Part shown: in pieces, positions 25,519-34,377 of the stretch | How the letters are laid out: every line of letters begins with the position of its first letter | Position numbering within the stretch: position 1 is the stretch's first letter | Assembly (NCBI RefSeq): GCF_000686525.1 | Contig: NZ_JMKT01000008.1 | Location: 186,001-250,000 of the forward strand | Direction: 5' to 3' | Source: Desulfonatronovibrio hydrogenovorans DSM 9292 | GTDB lineage: Bacteria > Desulfobacterota > Desulfovibrionia > Desulfovibrionales > Desulfonatronovibrionaceae | DNA length: 64,000 bases | Notes under the pieces: model-generated | Told to the model about the DNA's origin: nothing | The model's input: the letters and a program-made list of their open reading frames with translations, nothing else | Databases searched by the model: none | Made by a program: the position numbers and the translations under genes

Positions 25519-26913
25519 TTATTCAAGCCTGGCCAGTTTCTCACGTTTTTCAAGGGATGCAAAAAGCGTCTTGAGGTCTCTTCTGGCTGTGTGGAACCTT
25601 TCCAGTTCATCTCCTTTGAGAGTGCGGCCTGGAGGTGTTTCCACAGTGGCCGGATTGACGTGACTTCCCCGGTGGTGGACTTCATAGTGAAGGTGGGGGC
25701 CGGTGGCCATGCCTGTTGCTCCCACGTAACCTATGGTTTCCCCCTGCCTGACCCTGGCTCCGGATCGGATACCCGAAGCAAATCTGCTCATATGGGCATA
25801 CAGGGTCTGGTATTCGTTGGGGTGTCTTATTGTGACCACATTCCCATAATTGCCCCTTCGGCCTGCAAACTCCACCACCCCGTCTCCAGCGGCCATGATG
25901 GGCGTTCCAGTGGGAGCGGCAAAGTCCAGCCCCTGGTGCATCCGGCTGTAGCCGAGGATGGGATGACGGCGCATGCCGTATCCGGAGCTGAGCCGGGCCC
26001 CGTCAATGGGCGTGACCATCAGGGTTTTGCGGACACTCTGGCCTTTGTCGTTGAAAAAATCCACTTCACCGTCGCGAGTTTCATAACGGTAAATGGCCAG
26101 GTCTCTTCCGCGGGTATTGAGGCTGGCGTAGAGGACAGATCCTCCCCGGACAAAGTTCCCATTGTCGTCAAACTGCTCCTCAAAGAGGACCTCAAAAGCG
26201 TCGCCGGGCCGGATATCTCTCTGGAAATCAACATCAAAGGAGTAGGCCCTGATCATTTGCATGAGCACGTCTACAGGGATACCAGCGGATACAGCCGCAT
26301 TATAAAGGCTGGAGGTGATTTCAGCCTCAGCCCTGGCTGGTTTGGCCTGAAGCTCACGGACTATTTCCTGAGCCACAAATCCGTTTTCCGGACACCTGGC
26401 CACCTGGACCTCCCTGGTCACGTCCAGTTTCAGGTTCAGGGTCTGAAACAGCGGGTCGTAGTCTTCCATAGTTTCAAAGGCCAAGACTATTTCATGATCC
26501 TGACGGAGTCTTCTGGGGTTGAAGACTTCCTCCAGAGTGGTGATGACGGTATGGGCTTCGGCCCTGGCCAGGCCTTCTCTGGTCAACAGACCCATCAGGG
26601 TGTCCCCGGCGGAAACAGATACCGTCTTTTCCTCATGAAGAATATTTGGATCGTCTTGATGGACATCTTTCAGGGATTCACCGGATTCTTTGAGATAGGG
26701 CTGGTCTGCAGACAGGGGAGATTGCGGGTCTTTCAGAGTCAGCTTGCTGCTTTTACCGGGCACTTCCGAACGTTTGAAATCCAGGCCGACCAGAAAATAT
26801 GAAAGGACAACGGTCATGATGACCGCAAAAAGCAAGAGGGGTTTTTTGCTGGGTCTGCGGTTGCGCTTGAGTTTGAGTCTTGAATTTTTGTATGAGGGTA
26901 TATAGTAGTTCAT
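25519..26913 (-). CDS. M23-family peptidoglycan endopeptidase (MepM/OapA-like)
   Basis: 464 residues. A basic N-terminus and one transmembrane helix (LLLFAVIMTVVLSYFLVGL, about 27-45) lead to an OapA/LysM-like region with VSAGDTLMGLLTREGL. A middle domain and the LytM domain (about 330-420) follow, with SGYGMRRHPILGYSRMHQGLDFA, YAHMSRF and HLHYEVHHRG, all zinc ligands present. It opens peptidoglycan during cell growth, as MepM does. It is a second M23 enzyme, unlike the one at 21064-22368. Confidence 0.93.
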   Translation of the reverse strand: MNYYIPSYKNSRLKLKRNRRPSKKPLLLFAVIMTVVLSYFLVGLDFKRSEVPGKSSKLTLKDPQSPLSADQPYLKESGESLKDVHQDDPNILHEEKTVSVSAGDTLMGLLTREGLARAEAHTVITTLEEVFNPRRLRQDHEIVLAFETMEDYDPLFQTLNLKLDVTREVQVARCPENGFVAQEIVRELQAKPARAEAEITSSLYNAAVSAGIPVDVLMQMIRAYSFDVDFQRDIRPGDAFEVLFEEQFDDNGNFVRGGSVLYASLNTRGRDLAIYRYETRDGEVDFFNDKGQSVRKTLMVTPIDGARLSSGYGMRRHPILGYSRMHQGLDFAAPTGTPIMAAGDGVVEFAGRRGNYGNVVTIRHPNEYQTLYAHMSRFASGIRSGARVRQGETIGYVGATGMATGPHLHYEVHHRGSHVNPATVETPPGRTLKGDELERFHTARRDLKTLFASLEKREKLARLE

Positions 26914-27059
26914 CGCCTGGCCTCTTATTGGATTGATAACGGTTTTCAGTCAAGTCTTATTATCTAAAAATGCCAGGAAATCAAGGAGGAACATCCTGCT
27001 GAGGTGCGCTTATAGAGATCAGAGCAAGATCTGCCGCAGCACTGAAATTCAGGTCAGGA

Positions 27060-27596
27060 TCAGCTTTCGTCCTGATCCCTGAAGCCCTCCCTGAGCAGCC
27101 TGAACTCCCCTGTTTCAGTATTCAGGTCGTATATATTAAAGTTTTTGCGCATGTCCAGCCCCTCATAGTGGACCGCAAAGTTAAGAGAGGCCGACCCTTC
27201 GTCTCCACTGACGATTCTGTGGAAAACCAGCCTGGGCCAGACCAGCATGGCCGGGCCGTTGTAGATGAGTTTTCCCTGTTTGAGGATCTTGTCCGGGGTA
27301 ACGGTAAAGTTGAGGATTCCGTTTTCCCTGGTGAAGATGTCTACATGTCTTGTTCCGTAAAGGACTATGAGGTTATCAGCCTGATGGGGATGCATATACC
27401 AAGGTCTGGCAACATCTCCCACTGGACCTGGAGAGACAGCTGCCTTTTCATGGATAACCCGGTCCATGGCCCCGATTTCCGGAAGGAATTCCATGGGCAC
27501 GTTGTCAAAGCTTACCCCTGGGGTTCGTCTGAATTTAATCAAGGGAATAATGGAATAGAAATTTTCAACCTGCTCTATTATTTTGACCGTGGACAT
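27060..27596 (-). CDS. Cupin-fold protein
   Basis: 178 residues, cytoplasmic. The cupin metal motif is recognisable as MHPHQADNLIVLYGTRHVDIF (about 70-90), with a second strand motif near VFHRIVSGDEG. Single-domain cupins bind a metal and act as isomerases, epimerases or dioxygenases; the substrate is unknown. The ATG at 27596 follows GGGAGG. It is transcribed alone, divergent from hldD. Confidence 0.75.
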   Translation of the reverse strand: MSTVKIIEQVENFYSIIPLIKFRRTPGVSFDNVPMEFLPEIGAMDRVIHEKAAVSPGPVGDVARPWYMHPHQADNLIVLYGTRHVDIFTRENGILNFTVTPDKILKQGKLIYNGPAMLVWPRLVFHRIVSGDEGSASLNFAVHYEGLDMRKNFNIYDLNTETGEFRLLREGFRDQDES

Positions 27597-27917
27597 GGCT
27601 GCCTCCCGCTTTTAGTATTCATTAAGTTATGTCTGCCCCGGGAATCATGTCTGATCCGGACAGATCAGGTATGTGGCTTATGATTGCAGACAACCTGAAA
27701 AAACAGGTCTTGTCAACGGTCTGAGTGATTTTTACCAAGTAAACCAGGCAAATATAAAATAAGATCAAGGGCTTTCTTGCTTAATATGTTGATATTAATC
27801 AATAAATATGGACAGGGCTCAGGTTGACTTGCCAGGTCGAAGCAAATAATCTTAACCAGCCCATTAACCGGGCAAATCAGGCCTGTTGGGTCTTTACCTG
27901 GAAAAAAGGAGAGTAAC
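27597..27917. other. Divergent promoter region between the cupin gene and hldD
   Basis: About 320 AT-rich bases without a gene. The AT-rich tract at 27750-27815 is the likeliest promoter zone. I see no convincing paired -35/-10 element and no RNA gene. Confidence 0.35.
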
Positions 27918-28886
27918 TTGCACATCGTTACTGGAGGAGCCGGATTCATCGGCAGCGGATTTGTGTACAGGCTGAACCAGATGGGCCTGGATGATATTCT
28001 TATTGTTGACAACCTGGGTTCCACAGAAAAATGGAAAAATCTGGTCAACCTCAGGTATCGAGATTATATCCACAAGGATGAATTTCTGGCCAAGCTGGAA
28101 AAGGGTTTTTTCCCGTATGTGGAGTCTGTTATTCATATGGGGGCCTGTTCTTCCACCACGGAGAAGGATGCCGATTATTTGATGTCCAATAACTTCCACT
28201 ATTCAAAACGACTGGCCCGTTTCTGCCGGGAAAGCAGTGCCCGTTTCATCTATGCCAGCAGTGCCGCCACCTATGGGGACGGTGAGCTGGGTTTTAATGA
28301 TGACCATGCCACCATGACAGACCTCAGGCCTCTCAATATGTACGGCTATTCCAAGCAGCTTTTTGACCTCTGGGTGAAAAGAAAAGGGCTCCTGGACCAT
28401 GTGGTCGGGCTTAAATTTTTCAATGTGTTCGGGCCCAACGAGTATCACAAAGAAGATATGCAAAGCGTTGTGCGTAAAGCCTATTTCCAGATCAAGGAGA
28501 CGGGCAGGGTCAGGCTGTTCAAGTCTTACCATCCACAATTCGGCCACGGTGAACAGAAAAGGGACTTTGTCTACCTCAAAGACTGTCTGGAGGTTATGGC
28601 CTGGTTTCTGGAAAAAAAGGATGTCAACGGAATTTTCAATCTGGGCTATGGCAGGGCAAGGACCTGGAATGACTTGGCAAAGGCGGTCTTCCAGGCAATG
28701 GACCTTGAGCCTGAGATTGAATACATGGACATGCCCGAAACTTTGCGCGGCAAATATCAGTACTACACCTGCGCACCCATGGACAAGCTGGAACAGGCCG
28801 GATGTCCTGTGGCCTTTCACTCCCTGGAGGACGGGGTCAGAGATTATGTGCAGAACTACCTGAGCAGGAATGATCCCTATCTGTAA
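27918..28886 (+). CDS. hldD: ADP-L-glycero-D-manno-heptose 6-epimerase
   Basis: 322 residues. It epimerises ADP-heptose for the inner core of lipopolysaccharide. The N-terminal NADP-binding motif is TGGAGFIGSGF; the catalytic Tyr/Lys occur in MYGYSKQLFD, and the family block FFNVFGPNEYHKEDMQSVV is present. The start is TTG at 27918, four bases after AAGGAGAG. It confirms a Gram-negative envelope. Confidence 0.96.
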   Translation: MHIVTGGAGFIGSGFVYRLNQMGLDDILIVDNLGSTEKWKNLVNLRYRDYIHKDEFLAKLEKGFFPYVESVIHMGACSSTTEKDADYLMSNNFHYSKRLARFCRESSARFIYASSAATYGDGELGFNDDHATMTDLRPLNMYGYSKQLFDLWVKRKGLLDHVVGLKFFNVFGPNEYHKEDMQSVVRKAYFQIKETGRVRLFKSYHPQFGHGEQKRDFVYLKDCLEVMAWFLEKKDVNGIFNLGYGRARTWNDLAKAVFQAMDLEPEIEYMDMPETLRGKYQYYTCAPMDKLEQAGCPVAFHSLEDGVRDYVQNYLSRNDPYL

Positions 28887-28976
28887 GGAGGCTGTCCGGG
28901 CTGATGGTTACAGGCAGGAAAAGAAACATTACTGACTGCCGGACCCAGGTCTCAAACCATAACCAGCCATCCCCGT

Positions 28977-29216
28977 TCACACAAAGTCAGGATCAATGGC
29001 TGCCTGGCCATTATTCAGGATCAGCTTGATGTACTGGACGGTGGTGTTGTCCACAGGAACCAGGGGAAACTGCTTGCGGCAGAAGTCGCAATTGCCCATG
29101 GATGGTTCAGTGGGTGCCAGCAGGGGGACGTTCCGTCCGCAATGGGGACATGGGTAGAGCATGACCAGTTCCATTCCCACCGGCCTGACCGGAGTGATGA
29201 ATTTCTGTTCAGCCAT
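28977..29216 (-). CDS. Small zinc-ribbon protein
   Basis: 79 residues with two CxxC knuckles (CPHCGRNVP and CDFCRKQFP) that would bind one zinc. It starts directly after the gpmI stop codon, so it is read from the rsfS-gpmI message. No function is known; possibly a nucleic-acid or protein binder. Confidence 0.78.
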   Translation of the reverse strand: MAEQKFITPVRPVGMELVMLYPCPHCGRNVPLLAPTEPSMGNCDFCRKQFPLVPVDNTTVQYIKLILNNGQAAIDPDFV

Positions 29217-30767
29217 TTAAGAGTCTCCTTTGACCAGGCTTTTACCGGTCATTTCCCTGGGTTTTTGAATATTCCACAGGTCAAGGATGGTTGGGGCAAT
29301 ATCAGCCAGGATTCCCCCTGGCCCAAGTTCCAGTTTTTCAAATCCGCTGACAAGGCATAGGGGAACCGGATTCAGGCTGTGAGATGTCTTGACCCGGCCT
29401 GTTCCATCCACCATGTCGTCGGCATTGCCATGATCTGCAGTGAGCAGAATCAGTCCGTTTTGGTCAGCCATGGCCTCCATTACCCTGCCTACGCATTCAT
29501 CCACGGCCTGGCAGGCCTTTATAGTGGCCGATATATTTCCGGTGTGGCCGACCATGTCCAGGTTGGCGAAGTTGCAGACATATAAATGGGATTTTTTCTG
29601 CCTGATACTTTTTACCAGAACATCGGTCACTTGAAAGACGCTCATTTCAGGCTTGAGGTCATAGGTCGGGACTTCCCTGGGGGAAGGAATAAGGACTCTT
29701 TCTTCACCTGCAAATGGTGTTTCCACCCCGCCGTTGAAAAAATAGGTCACATGGGCGTATTTCTCGGTCTCAGCAATCCGCAGCTGGGTCAGACCCTGCT
29801 GAGAGATCACTTCAGCCAGGATGTTTTTCATTCTTTCCGGAGGGAAAAGCACTGGCAGACCAAAGTTTTTGTCATACCTGGTCATGGTGATGATGTTGAG
29901 CCTTGGAAAGGACAGCCTTTCAAATCCGGTAAAGCCGGGATCATAAAGGGCGCTGGTCAGTTGCCTGGCCCGATCAGCCCGGAAGTTGAAAAAAATCACA
30001 CCGTCCCCGTCCTGGAGAGTGGCAATGGGGTTGTTTTCATGGTCAACCATGACATGGGGTTTGACAAACTCATCGGTCTCTCCCCGTTCATATGAGTCTT
30101 TTATGGCCTGGACCGGGTCATGGGCCTTAATGCCTATGCCCAGGGTCAGGGCATCATAGGCCTGCCTGGTCCTGTCCCATCTCCGGTCTCTGTCCATGGC
30201 ATAGAATCTGCCAGTTATGGTCGCCACCTGTCCCAGGCCGGTCCTGTTCAGGTGTTTTTCCAGGTCTGCCACAAATTCTGCTCCACTCAGGGGTGAGGTG
30301 TCCCGGCCATCCAGGAAACAGTGGATAAAAACCCGGGCAACTTTTTTCTGTCTGGCAATGGTGATCAAGCTGTGCAGGTGGTTCTGGAGACTGTGCACTC
30401 CACCGTCAGAGACAAGACCCATCAGGTGCAGTCTTCCTTGAGGCCCTGTCCGGGAGAGCAGAGTGTCCAGGTTTTGGTTGTTTTCAAGTTCACCCTGCTC
30501 AATGGCCAGATTAATGCGCATTATGTCCTGGTAGACGATGCGTCCGGCCCCGATATTCAGATGGCCAACTTCTGAGTTGCCCATCTGTCCCTCAGGCAGC
30601 CCTACATGGGGCCCGGAGCATTGGAGAGTGGTGGATGGATAGTTCCGGGCGATCAGATCAAGGTTGGGAGTTGCAGCCTGGCTTATGGCATTGCCCGGGC
30701 CTTCTGGTGCAAGGCCCCAGCCGTCCAGGATCAGCAGAAGAACGGGATTGCCGGCTGAATCAGGCAT
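29217..30767 (-). CDS. gpmI: 2,3-bisphosphoglycerate-independent phosphoglycerate mutase
   Basis: 516 residues, standard length. It interconverts 3- and 2-phosphoglycerate using two Mn ions. The first metal Asp is in ILDGWG (Asp15) and the phospho-Ser is Ser65 (MGNSEVGH). HCFLDGRDTSP and LLTADHGNADDM complete the metal site. The ATG at 30767 follows GGAGGT; the GTG two codons upstream is part of the ribosome-binding region. It overlaps rsfS by 8 bases. Confidence 0.97.
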   Translation of the reverse strand: MPDSAGNPVLLLILDGWGLAPEGPGNAISQAATPNLDLIARNYPSTTLQCSGPHVGLPEGQMGNSEVGHLNIGAGRIVYQDIMRINLAIEQGELENNQNLDTLLSRTGPQGRLHLMGLVSDGGVHSLQNHLHSLITIARQKKVARVFIHCFLDGRDTSPLSGAEFVADLEKHLNRTGLGQVATITGRFYAMDRDRRWDRTRQAYDALTLGIGIKAHDPVQAIKDSYERGETDEFVKPHVMVDHENNPIATLQDGDGVIFFNFRADRARQLTSALYDPGFTGFERLSFPRLNIITMTRYDKNFGLPVLFPPERMKNILAEVISQQGLTQLRIAETEKYAHVTYFFNGGVETPFAGEERVLIPSPREVPTYDLKPEMSVFQVTDVLVKSIRQKKSHLYVCNFANLDMVGHTGNISATIKACQAVDECVGRVMEAMADQNGLILLTADHGNADDMVDGTGRVKTSHSLNPVPLCLVSGFEKLELGPGGILADIAPTILDLWNIQKPREMTGKSLVKGDS

Positions 30768-31146
30768 GCTCACCTCCGGTGGCTTTCAGGGGAATCTCTC
30801 TGCCCCTGGTCCAGAACCCCTCCAGGTTGTAGAAGAGCCTGGTTTCATCCAGAAAGATATGGATAATAATGTCATTCAGATCCAGAAGGATCCACTCCCC
30901 TTCCTGGTAGCCTTCCATACCCAGGTAATCCAGCTGGTTTTCCTTTACTGCCTCCAGTACATGGTCAGCCAGGGAGCGGGCATGACGGTTTCCCCCGGCT
31001 GAGGCCAGGATCATTCCCTCGAAAGCACCGGAATAGATGCTTACGTCCAGGGCCAGGACATTGGAGGCTTTTTTTTCCAGCAGCAGGCTGCCCAGAAAGG
31101 TCAGCTTCTCATTTAGCTCGTTGCGACCTTGTTTGGTATGGTTCAT
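30760..31146 (-). CDS. rsfS: Ribosome silencing factor
   Basis: 128 residues. It binds ribosomal protein L14 and blocks subunit joining when nutrients are scarce. Family blocks include VLALDVS, SAGGNRHARSLADHVLE, GEWILLDLNDIIIHIFLDETRLFYNLEGFW. It is the first gene of rsfS-gpmI-zinc ribbon. AAGGA precedes the ATG at 31146. Confidence 0.95.
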   Translation of the reverse strand: MNHTKQGRNELNEKLTFLGSLLLEKKASNVLALDVSIYSGAFEGMILASAGGNRHARSLADHVLEAVKENQLDYLGMEGYQEGEWILLDLNDIIIHIFLDETRLFYNLEGFWTRGREIPLKATGGEHA

Positions 31147-31217
31147 CCGTAAGTCCTTTTTAGATGTGATGAGTATACTTATGATCTGGCCGGGAAATAT
31201 TCAAGTCCGGTTTTGGC

Positions 31218-31252
31218 TGTTTTTTTGCTCTGCATATGCAGAGCAAAAAACA
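31218..31252. repeat. Perfect 30-base palindrome with T-tract first, A-tract last
   Basis: TTTTTTGCTCTGCA is followed at once by its reverse complement (31221-31250), and the symmetry extends outward with one extra T (CTGT / ACAG). Because the T-run precedes and the A-run follows the stem on both strands, it is not a normal intrinsic terminator in either direction. It lies between ribF and rsfS. Confidence 0.8.
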
Positions 31253-31380
31253 GTCGCAGTTTAAACGCCTGGCTGGAACAGAGGCTGGGGCCTGTGCCTC
31301 GGGTTGGAGAAAGCCGGGCCATGAGGCAACCGCCACGAGTAAAGGGTTTATTCTTTTGCCCGGACACCAGACAGAATAAA

Positions 31381-32322
31381 TCAGTCCAGCATGGACTCCG
31401 GTGCTGAAAGGATCTTGCGGCCCAGAGCACAGTCCTTCTGAATCTGCGCTTTGAGTTCGTCTATGCCTGAGAATTTTTTTTCCGAACGCAATCGCTGGAC
31501 AAAATGGACTTTTATTGGCTGGTCATAAATGTTTCCGGAGAAATCCAGAATATGGACTTCCACAGAGAGGTAGTCGTTTCCAAAGGTCGGGTTGTACCCG
31601 ATATTGGCCACAGCAGGCAGAATTTTGCCGTCAACCTCAGCCCATACAGCATATACTCCGGTCCTGGGAAAGAGCTCGTCTTTGAGGAAAATGTTGGCAG
31701 TAGGAAAACCCAGCAGGGCTCCGCCTCTTTGCTTGCCGGTAATCACCCGGCCTTCCACCCGGTAGAACCTGCCCAGCAATGGTCTGACTTCCCAGACCCT
31801 GCCGTCTTCCACCATGTCCCTGATCCTGGTGGAACTGACAATTGCTCCATCCACCATGACCGGAGGAAACTGATCCACGGAAAAGCCGTACTTTTCCCCA
31901 AGGACCTTGAGCAGGGTAAAATTGCCTTTCCGGCCTTTGCCAAAGGCGTAGTCATAGCCAATGATCAGTTCTTTGACCTTGAGCTTGTCCACCAGGTATT
32001 TATGAACAAACTCCTGGGGCTCAAGCCCGGCCAGCTCCCTGGTAAAGGTCATGCACAGGGTGTAATCCACGCCCATTTGATCAATGAGTTCAAGCTTCTG
32101 GTCGGTCAGGGTGATGAAGGGCGGAGTTTTGGTGTCCACCAGGACCCGCAAGGGATGAGGGTCAAAGGTTATGACCATGCTGGTCAGATCCATGAGTCTG
32201 GCCTTTTTTTTGACCTTGGTAATGAGCTGCTGGTGTCCGACGTGAACACCGTCGAAATTGCCGATGGTCAGGCAGGAGCCTCTGGTCTGTCGGGCAGGGA
32301 CCTCTATGTTGGTTGTGATCAT
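31381..32322 (-). CDS. ribF: Bifunctional riboflavin kinase / FAD synthetase
   Basis: 313 residues from the ATG at 32322. It makes FMN and then FAD. The N-terminal nucleotidyl-transferase domain has TIGNFDGVHVGHQQL and SSTRIRDMVEDG; the C-terminal flavokinase domain has GKQRGGALLGFPTANI and VEVHILDF. It supplies flavin to enzymes such as ROO. An upstream ATG (32379) would add 19 unlikely residues; AAGGAT lies before the chosen start. Confidence 0.95.
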   Translation of the reverse strand: MITTNIEVPARQTRGSCLTIGNFDGVHVGHQQLITKVKKKARLMDLTSMVITFDPHPLRVLVDTKTPPFITLTDQKLELIDQMGVDYTLCMTFTRELAGLEPQEFVHKYLVDKLKVKELIIGYDYAFGKGRKGNFTLLKVLGEKYGFSVDQFPPVMVDGAIVSSTRIRDMVEDGRVWEVRPLLGRFYRVEGRVITGKQRGGALLGFPTANIFLKDELFPRTGVYAVWAEVDGKILPAVANIGYNPTFGNDYLSVEVHILDFSGNIYDQPIKVHFVQRLRSEKKFSGIDELKAQIQKDCALGRKILSAPESMLD

Positions 32323-32517
32323 GTATAAGGGTATCCTTAGTGTGAGTCCGGGATAACAGTCTTTCAGCCGGAAAAACACTGGCCAGCCATTTCCTGGCAG
32401 CTGTCCGGATGAAATTCGGCCAAACAGAAAAAATAGCTCAAAACCGGCCGTTCTTCAAGTGTGGATGTTATGGTCAGATTTCCAGGGTGATAATATTATT
32501 GTTGCTCCAAAAAAAGC

Positions 32518-32545
32518 TTGTCAAACTCGACAAGATGACTTAAGA
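32518..32545 (+). promoter_or_regulatory. Candidate tRNA-Leu promoter
   Basis: TTGTCA (32518-32523) and TTAAGA (32540-32545), 16 bases apart, end 14 bases before the tRNA. The -10 match is weak. Confidence 0.35.
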
Positions 32546-32559
32546 AATTTTCTTTCCAG

Positions 32560-32646
32560 GCCGAAGTGGTGGAATTGGTAGACACGCTAGGTTCAGGGTC
32601 TAGTGGGGGTTCCCCCGTGGGAGTTCGAGTCTCCCCTTCGGCACCA
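32560..32646 (+). tRNA. tRNA-Leu (anticodon CAG)
   Basis: An 87-base class II tRNA. The acceptor stem GCCGAAG pairs with CTTCGGC, and the 3' CCA is encoded. The anticodon loop TTCAGGG is closed by CTAGG/TCTAG and gives CAG, which reads CUG. A long GC-rich variable arm (GGGGGTTCCCCC) and TTCGAGT T-loop are present. Confidence 0.97.
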
Positions 32647-32658
32647 TAAAAATTTAAA

Positions 32659-32689
32659 AGCCCGGGTCATTAGGATCCGGGTTTTTTTT
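32659..32689 (+). terminator. Intrinsic terminator of tRNA-Leu
   Basis: Stem CCCGGGTC / GATCCGGG with one wobble pair and a 5-base loop is followed by eight T, 15 bases past the CCA end. Confidence 0.92.
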
Positions 32690-32779
32690 GTGCCATTTGT
32701 TTGCGGGGTTTGTTACTGGATTAAGACAGGCTGATAAGGACCGGACGCTGTATCCAATTATAAACGTTGTCAGTTTCTG

Positions 32780-33559
32780 CTAAGAGTTGTCTAGACCATA
32801 AATGGCAGCTCCATAAGCACCCGCTGTGTCCGGATCTGAAGGGATCAGCAGTTCTGAGTCTGTTTTTTCCTGGATGAGTCTGACCATGCAGGGGTTATGG
32901 GCCACGCCTCCGGCAAAGACCAGTGGTTTGGTCAGGCCGATCCGGTTCAGCATCTTCATGGTCCGCTGGGCAATGGCCTCGTGCAGTCCAAGGGCAATGT
33001 TTTCTGGTTTTTCTCCTCTGGCCATGAGAGAGGTTGCTTCGGTTTCGGCAAATACGGTACACATGCTGCCTATGGGCACCTTATGCTTGCCCCTGAGAGC
33101 AAAGGAACCAAACTCCTCCATAGGAATCTGCAGGGCCAGGGCCATATACTCCAGAAATTTACCCGTGCCTGCTGCACACCGGTCATTCATTTCAAACTTC
33201 ATGACCCTGCCCTCAGCTGTTAGGGAGATAGCTTTAGTATCCTGACCTCCAATATCAAGGATAGTCCCGGCATTCGGAAAAAGGGCGGACACTCCCAGGG
33301 CATAGGCCTGGATCTCGGTGATGGTCTGAATGTTCTTTATGGAACTGTGCTCGGCAAAAAGTTTGCGCCCATAGCCTGTTGCAACAATGGCCTGGACACG
33401 AATATCATTCAGGATCAGCCGGCACTGTTTAAGGGGGTCATAGGTGGTGGAGACCCGGACAGAATAGACTGGTGTTCGGTTCTGCAGAACCACCAGTTCA
33501 ATGGATCTTGATCCGATATCCAGTCCGGCCACGTCTCCGGCAATCTGTTTATTTTGCAT
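32780..33559 (-). CDS. ATP-dependent activator of 2-hydroxyacyl-CoA dehydratase / double-cubane protein (BadF/HgdC family)
   Basis: 259 residues. This ASKHA-fold ATPase binds a [4Fe-4S] cluster at a dimer interface and drives electrons into its iron-sulfur partner at the expense of ATP. Motifs are GLDIGSRSIE, DIGGQDTKAI and AGGVAHNPC; cluster ligands are the Cys in NDRCAAGTGKF and in GSMCTVFAE. The ATG at 33559 follows AAAGG. Its partner is the gene at 36576-37733 in the same operon, four genes upstream. YjiL-type activators are the nearest family by arrangement. Confidence 0.92.
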   Translation of the reverse strand: MQNKQIAGDVAGLDIGSRSIELVVLQNRTPVYSVRVSTTYDPLKQCRLILNDIRVQAIVATGYGRKLFAEHSSIKNIQTITEIQAYALGVSALFPNAGTILDIGGQDTKAISLTAEGRVMKFEMNDRCAAGTGKFLEYMALALQIPMEEFGSFALRGKHKVPIGSMCTVFAETEATSLMARGEKPENIALGLHEAIAQRTMKMLNRIGLTKPLVFAGGVAHNPCMVRLIQEKTDSELLIPSDPDTAGAYGAAIYGLDNS

Positions 33560-33607
33560 AGTATTTACCTTTGCCAGCAATATTGAGATGTACCCCTTGT
33601 TTTACTG

Positions 33608-34372
33608 CTATTGTTTGATCTGACTGTCCAGCATTTCCAGTATCCTGGTGGTCAGGTGGCCGTATTCGGGATCGGAGCGTTTTCTGGGTCTTTCCATGTC
33701 TACTGTAATTTCTTCGAGTATCTGTCCGGGTCCAGCGGACATGACCAGGATCCGGTCAGCCAGATAAATTGCTTCGTCTACGCTGTGGGTAACAAACAAC
33801 ACTGTCTTGCGGTTTTTATTCCAGATCCTAAGCAGTTCTTTCTGGAGCAGAATTCTAGTATGGGCGTCCAGTGCTCCAAAAGGCTCATCCATGAGTAATA
33901 TCTCAGGATCATTGGCCAGGGATCGGGCAATGGCCACCCTCTGCTGCATTCCGCCGGACAGTTCGTAGGGATAAGAGTGAGCATAATCTTCAAGGCCGAC
34001 CAGCCTGAGATACTTCAAAGCCGAGTCAATCCTTTCACTTTTTTTTCTGCCCAGAAATTCCAGACCCAGGGATACGTTGCCGATCACGGTTCTCCAGGGC
34101 AGCAGTGAGTATTCCTGAAAGACCATGCCTATTTCATGTGTACTTGAAGTCAGGGGCTTGTTTTTATAGGAGATTGTGCCTCCGGAAGATTCTTCCAGTC
34201 CGGCAAATATTCTCAGTAGTGTGGACTTGCCACATCCTGAAGGGCCAAGAATGCATAAGAAGTCATTGCTGTGTACCTCCAGGCTGATGCCGGACAGGGC
34301 TTTAATGACTCTCTTTTTGTCAGTCAGATACTCTTTATAAAGATCTTTTGTTTTTAAAATCAAAGGGTTCAT
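33608..34372 (-). CDS. ABC transporter ATPase, NitT/TauT (SsuB-like) type
   Basis: 254 residues. Walker A GPSGCGKST, Q-loop QEYSLLPW, signature LSGGMQQRVAIARSL and Walker B ILLMDEPFGALD are intact. It powers uptake through the permease directly upstream (5-base gap) with the binding protein at 35373-36515. Substrates of this type include nitrate, taurine, sulfonates and thiamine precursors; the substrate here is unknown. Confidence 0.93.
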   Translation of the reverse strand: MNPLILKTKDLYKEYLTDKKRVIKALSGISLEVHSNDFLCILGPSGCGKSTLLRIFAGLEESSGGTISYKNKPLTSSTHEIGMVFQEYSLLPWRTVIGNVSLGLEFLGRKKSERIDSALKYLRLVGLEDYAHSYPYELSGGMQQRVAIARSLANDPEILLMDEPFGALDAHTRILLQKELLRIWNKNRKTVLFVTHSVDEAIYLADRILVMSAGPGQILEEITVDMERPRKRSDPEYGHLTTRILEMLDSQIKQ

Positions 34373-34377
34373 AACTC

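Noticed and set aside
31213-31407. 64-codon frame across the 30-base palindrome
   Set aside because: Starts inside the palindrome, no ribosome-binding site, low-complexity product.
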